From an uncultured Alistipes sp. (lineage in GTDB: Bacteria; Bacteroidota; Bacteroidia; Bacteroidales; Rikenellaceae), in contig CALLRW010000006.1 in the NCBI GenBank assembly GCA_938014215.1, positions 135,151 to 199,150 of the forward strand: DNA of 64,000 nt, given 5' to 3'. The stretch's first letter is position 1, and every line of letters starts with the position of its first letter. Below are positions 62,561 through 64,000 of this stretch, in pieces. The position numbers were made by a program, and so were the translations under genes. Below the pieces are notes generated by a model. The model saw nothing but the letters and a program-made list of their open reading frames with translations, was not told the DNA's origin and did no database searches.

Positions 62561-62755
62561 ATGAAAACACAAAAGGGAATCCGTGAACACGACACGGATG
62601 AACTTCGGAAAGCGAAGCGCCTCGAACCGATGCGCAAAAGCGGCAAGGAGCGTCATACGCTCTACAGCAAATTCGACGAGGAGGACGAAGACGACTACCG
62701 CTCCTATGCCAAGCGCGAATCCGCCCTCGACTACCTCGATGACGAGGAGGAATAA
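62561..62755 (+). CDS. Small highly charged protein of unknown function
   Basis: 64 aa, no signal peptide or membrane segment. The first half is basic (KGIREHDTDELRKAKRLEPMRK), the second very acidic (FDEEDEDDYRSYAKRES to a DDEEE end). Its position in a tight run (26 bases after dapF, 12 before the next gene) and its normal codon use argue that it is real. I do not recognise a family. The charge split suggests binding to a partner protein or nucleic acid. Confidence 0.7.
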   Translation: MKTQKGIREHDTDELRKAKRLEPMRKSGKERHTLYSKFDEEDEDDYRSYAKRESALDYLDDEEE

Positions 62756-62767
62756 TTCACGGTATCA

Positions 62768-63592
62768 ATGATCGAAAAATTCATCATGGCGGGGCCTACG
62801 GCTCTGCATATCTGCGACTCCCAGCAGGGCGACGCCTGCATCGTTCTGCTGCACGGCTATCTCGAATCGATGCTGGTCTGGGAGGACTTCGTACCTTATT
62901 TATATAAGGAGGTGCGTGTGGTAACGCTCGATCTTCCGGGACACGGCATTTCGGTGGTCCAGGGCGAGAAACATTCGATGGAATTTCTGGCCGATACGGT
63001 CGCCGATGCACTCCACGCACTGGGGATTTCCCGCTGCACGCTCGTCGGCCACTCGATGGGCGGTTACGTGGCGCTGGCCTTCTGCGAACGCCACCCCGAG
63101 ATGCTCGACGGACTGGTGCTGCTCAGTTCGACCCCGAATCCCGATACGCCGGAGAAGGCCGAGAACCGCCGTCGCGAAATAGCACTGGTCAAGGCCGGGA
63201 GAAAAGAGCTGCTGGCTCGGGTAGCCCCTGCCGCCGGCTTTGCCGAGGAGAACCGCGACCGGATGAAGGATTACATCGAGGATCTGACCGAACAGGTCTT
63301 TGTCACCGAGGATGAGGGCATCGTGGCGCTGCTCAACGGAATGATCGATCGCAAGGATCAGAACGAGATGCTGCGACAGACGAAGGTCCCTGTACTCTTC
63401 ATCCTGGGGCGCAAAGACAACTATATTCCGACGGAAGTAGCCGAAAAGATGGTTACCAACCACCCCGAGGCACGGATCGTATGGCTTGAGCATTCGGGTC
63501 ACATGGGATTCCTCGAAGAGCCCGAAGCGACGGCCAAAGCGCTGCTGGAATTCGTCTCATCGGTAAGCGGGACGAAGACAGCCGAGAAATAG
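62768..63592 (+). CDS. Alpha/beta hydrolase
   Basis: 274 aa, cytoplasmic. The fold is clear: IVLLHGYLESMLVWEDF (oxyanion region), the nucleophile elbow GHSMGG, a helical cap around residues 125-185, LFILGRKDNYIP with the acid Asp, and the catalytic His in LEHSGHMGFLEEP. Probably an esterase or a hydrolase of small acyl or lactone substrates; specificity cannot be inferred. Third gene after dapF and the small charged protein, followed by a terminator. Confidence 0.88.
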   Translation: MIEKFIMAGPTALHICDSQQGDACIVLLHGYLESMLVWEDFVPYLYKEVRVVTLDLPGHGISVVQGEKHSMEFLADTVADALHALGISRCTLVGHSMGGYVALAFCERHPEMLDGLVLLSSTPNPDTPEKAENRRREIALVKAGRKELLARVAPAAGFAEENRDRMKDYIEDLTEQVFVTEDEGIVALLNGMIDRKDQNEMLRQTKVPVLFILGRKDNYIPTEVAEKMVTNHPEARIVWLEHSGHMGFLEEPEATAKALLEFVSSVSGTKTAEK

Positions 63593-63615
63593 GATTCCAA
63601 ACAAACAATCTATCG

Positions 63616-63646
63616 AAAGGGCCGGGAAAGTTCCCGGTCCTTTTTT
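63616..63646 (+). terminator. Rho-independent terminator of the dapF operon
   Basis: AAAGGGCCGGGAA pairs with TTCCCGGTCCTT (one G-T pair) and is followed by six T, 24 bases after the hydrolase stop. Confidence 0.88.
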
Positions 63647-63888
63647 GTATCCAGCCGAAGAAGCGAACCGAACTGCCCATAATCTTGTTCGCAATAAGGA
63701 AAAGAGCGTCAGAACAGCATACAAGACTTCCAGTGAGACCAGGATAGCAGAGCAGATCTGCGAGCTGAACAGGCCACCGGGCACCCCTCAGCGCGAAGAA
63801 GCCCCTTCTGGGGTAGTGTTTCAAAAAGTGTGTCTGGATAGGAGCCTTCAGATTCTTCAGATATGCAAATATAGCGATTCTTGTTTTC
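63647..63888. other. Non-coding stretch without recognised features
   Basis: About 240 bases, less GC-rich than the rest, with no credible ORF, tRNA or promoter that I can see. The frames open here have no codon usage or homology signal. It could be a decayed insertion. Confidence 0.4.
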
Positions 63889-63916
63889 AGATCCACACGC
63901 CGCGGCGTGTGGATCT
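63889..63916. terminator. Palindromic bidirectional terminator
   Basis: A perfect 28-base palindrome (AGATCCACACGCCG and its complement) followed by TTATTTTTG on the plus side. It lies 20 bases beyond the stop of the minus-strand gene entering from the window edge. Confidence 0.8.
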
Positions 63917-63935
63917 TATTTTTGTGTTATAGTCT

Positions 63936-64000
63936 TCACTCGGGGAATAATTCCCGATCCAGGTCGATCCGCGGCACCGGCCTCAGATAGGATTTCTTAT
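63936..64000 (-). CDS. C-terminal end of a minus-strand gene cut by the window edge
   Basis: The last 20 codons read toward a TGA at 63938-63936; the product ends RPVPRIDLDRELFPE. The terminator palindrome just past the stop supports a real gene end. Too short to assign a function. Confidence 0.5.
   Translation of the reverse strand, partial: KKSYLRPVPRIDLDRELFPE

Noticed and set aside
63453..63896. 147-codon minus-strand frame
   Set aside because: It runs through the terminator at 63616 and antisense to the hydrolase gene; it opens with GTG and shows no family features.

Overview
The window is GC-rich, densely coding chromosomal DNA from a member of the Bacteroidota, most likely a Bacteroidales gut commensal of the Alistipes/Rikenellaceae type. 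Three things support this: a SusC/SusD polysaccharide-utilization locus, TAnnTTTG promoter -7 boxes upstream of many genes, and the absence of Shine-Dalgarno-like leaders. It also has Bacteroidota-type envelope genes (lipidated TamA-like barrels, two OmpH/Skp proteins after bamA). The genus is an inference; the phylum is well supported.

Layout. (1) 15-15290 (+): a glycan-uptake and degradation locus with susC, susD, a beta-helix hydrolase carrying an extra N-terminal domain, GH20, GH3, GH3 and GH20, closed by a perfect 20-bp hairpin. (2) 15365-18676 (-): a dihydroorotate-dehydrogenase-like protein, gcvT and a GNAT-like protein. Divergent from it is a 993-aa protein with two receiver-like domains fused to an orphan PEP-synthase ATP-grasp domain. 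(3) gdhA, then a small surface-type lipoprotein gene bracketed by two terminators with the same hairpin arms, then gpsA-pgi (-). (4) 26908-36512 (+): the rod-shape cluster mreB-mreC-mreD-mrdA-rodA, continuing into a Ca2+-type P-ATPase and a PAP2 phosphatase fused to a predicted outer-membrane barrel. (5) yebC (-), then a VOC protein, a Sua5/YrdC protein and a thioesterase (+), a DMT transporter (-) and a barrel-like protein (+). (6) pdxJ-SGNH-cca (-), divergent from nadK-uppS-bamA-ompH-ompH (+). (7) An AraC regulator, a decamer repeat, then tamB-tamL (+) facing a second tamL-like gene and a nitroreductase (-). (8) dapF, a small acidic protein, an alpha/beta hydrolase, a structured non-coding stretch, and the last codons of a minus-strand gene cut by the window edge.

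How the genes fit together. The right half is strongly about envelope building: peptidoglycan elongation (Mre/Rod/PBP2), undecaprenyl phosphate (UppS), outer-membrane protein assembly (BamA, OmpH), lipid/OM homeostasis (TamB/TamL) and diaminopimelate (DapF). The left end is carbohydrate acquisition.

Most unusual items: a beta-helix hydrolase that keeps the three GH28 aspartates but appears to lack the GHG histidine and RIK motif; the receiver/ATP-grasp fusion with no phosphohistidine or PEP domain; the PAP2-barrel fusion; a pair of convergent TamL-like genes; and several intergenic direct-repeat pairs plus a 10 x 10-bp purine-rich array that no gene explains. No tRNA, rRNA, CRISPR array or intact mobile element was recognised.
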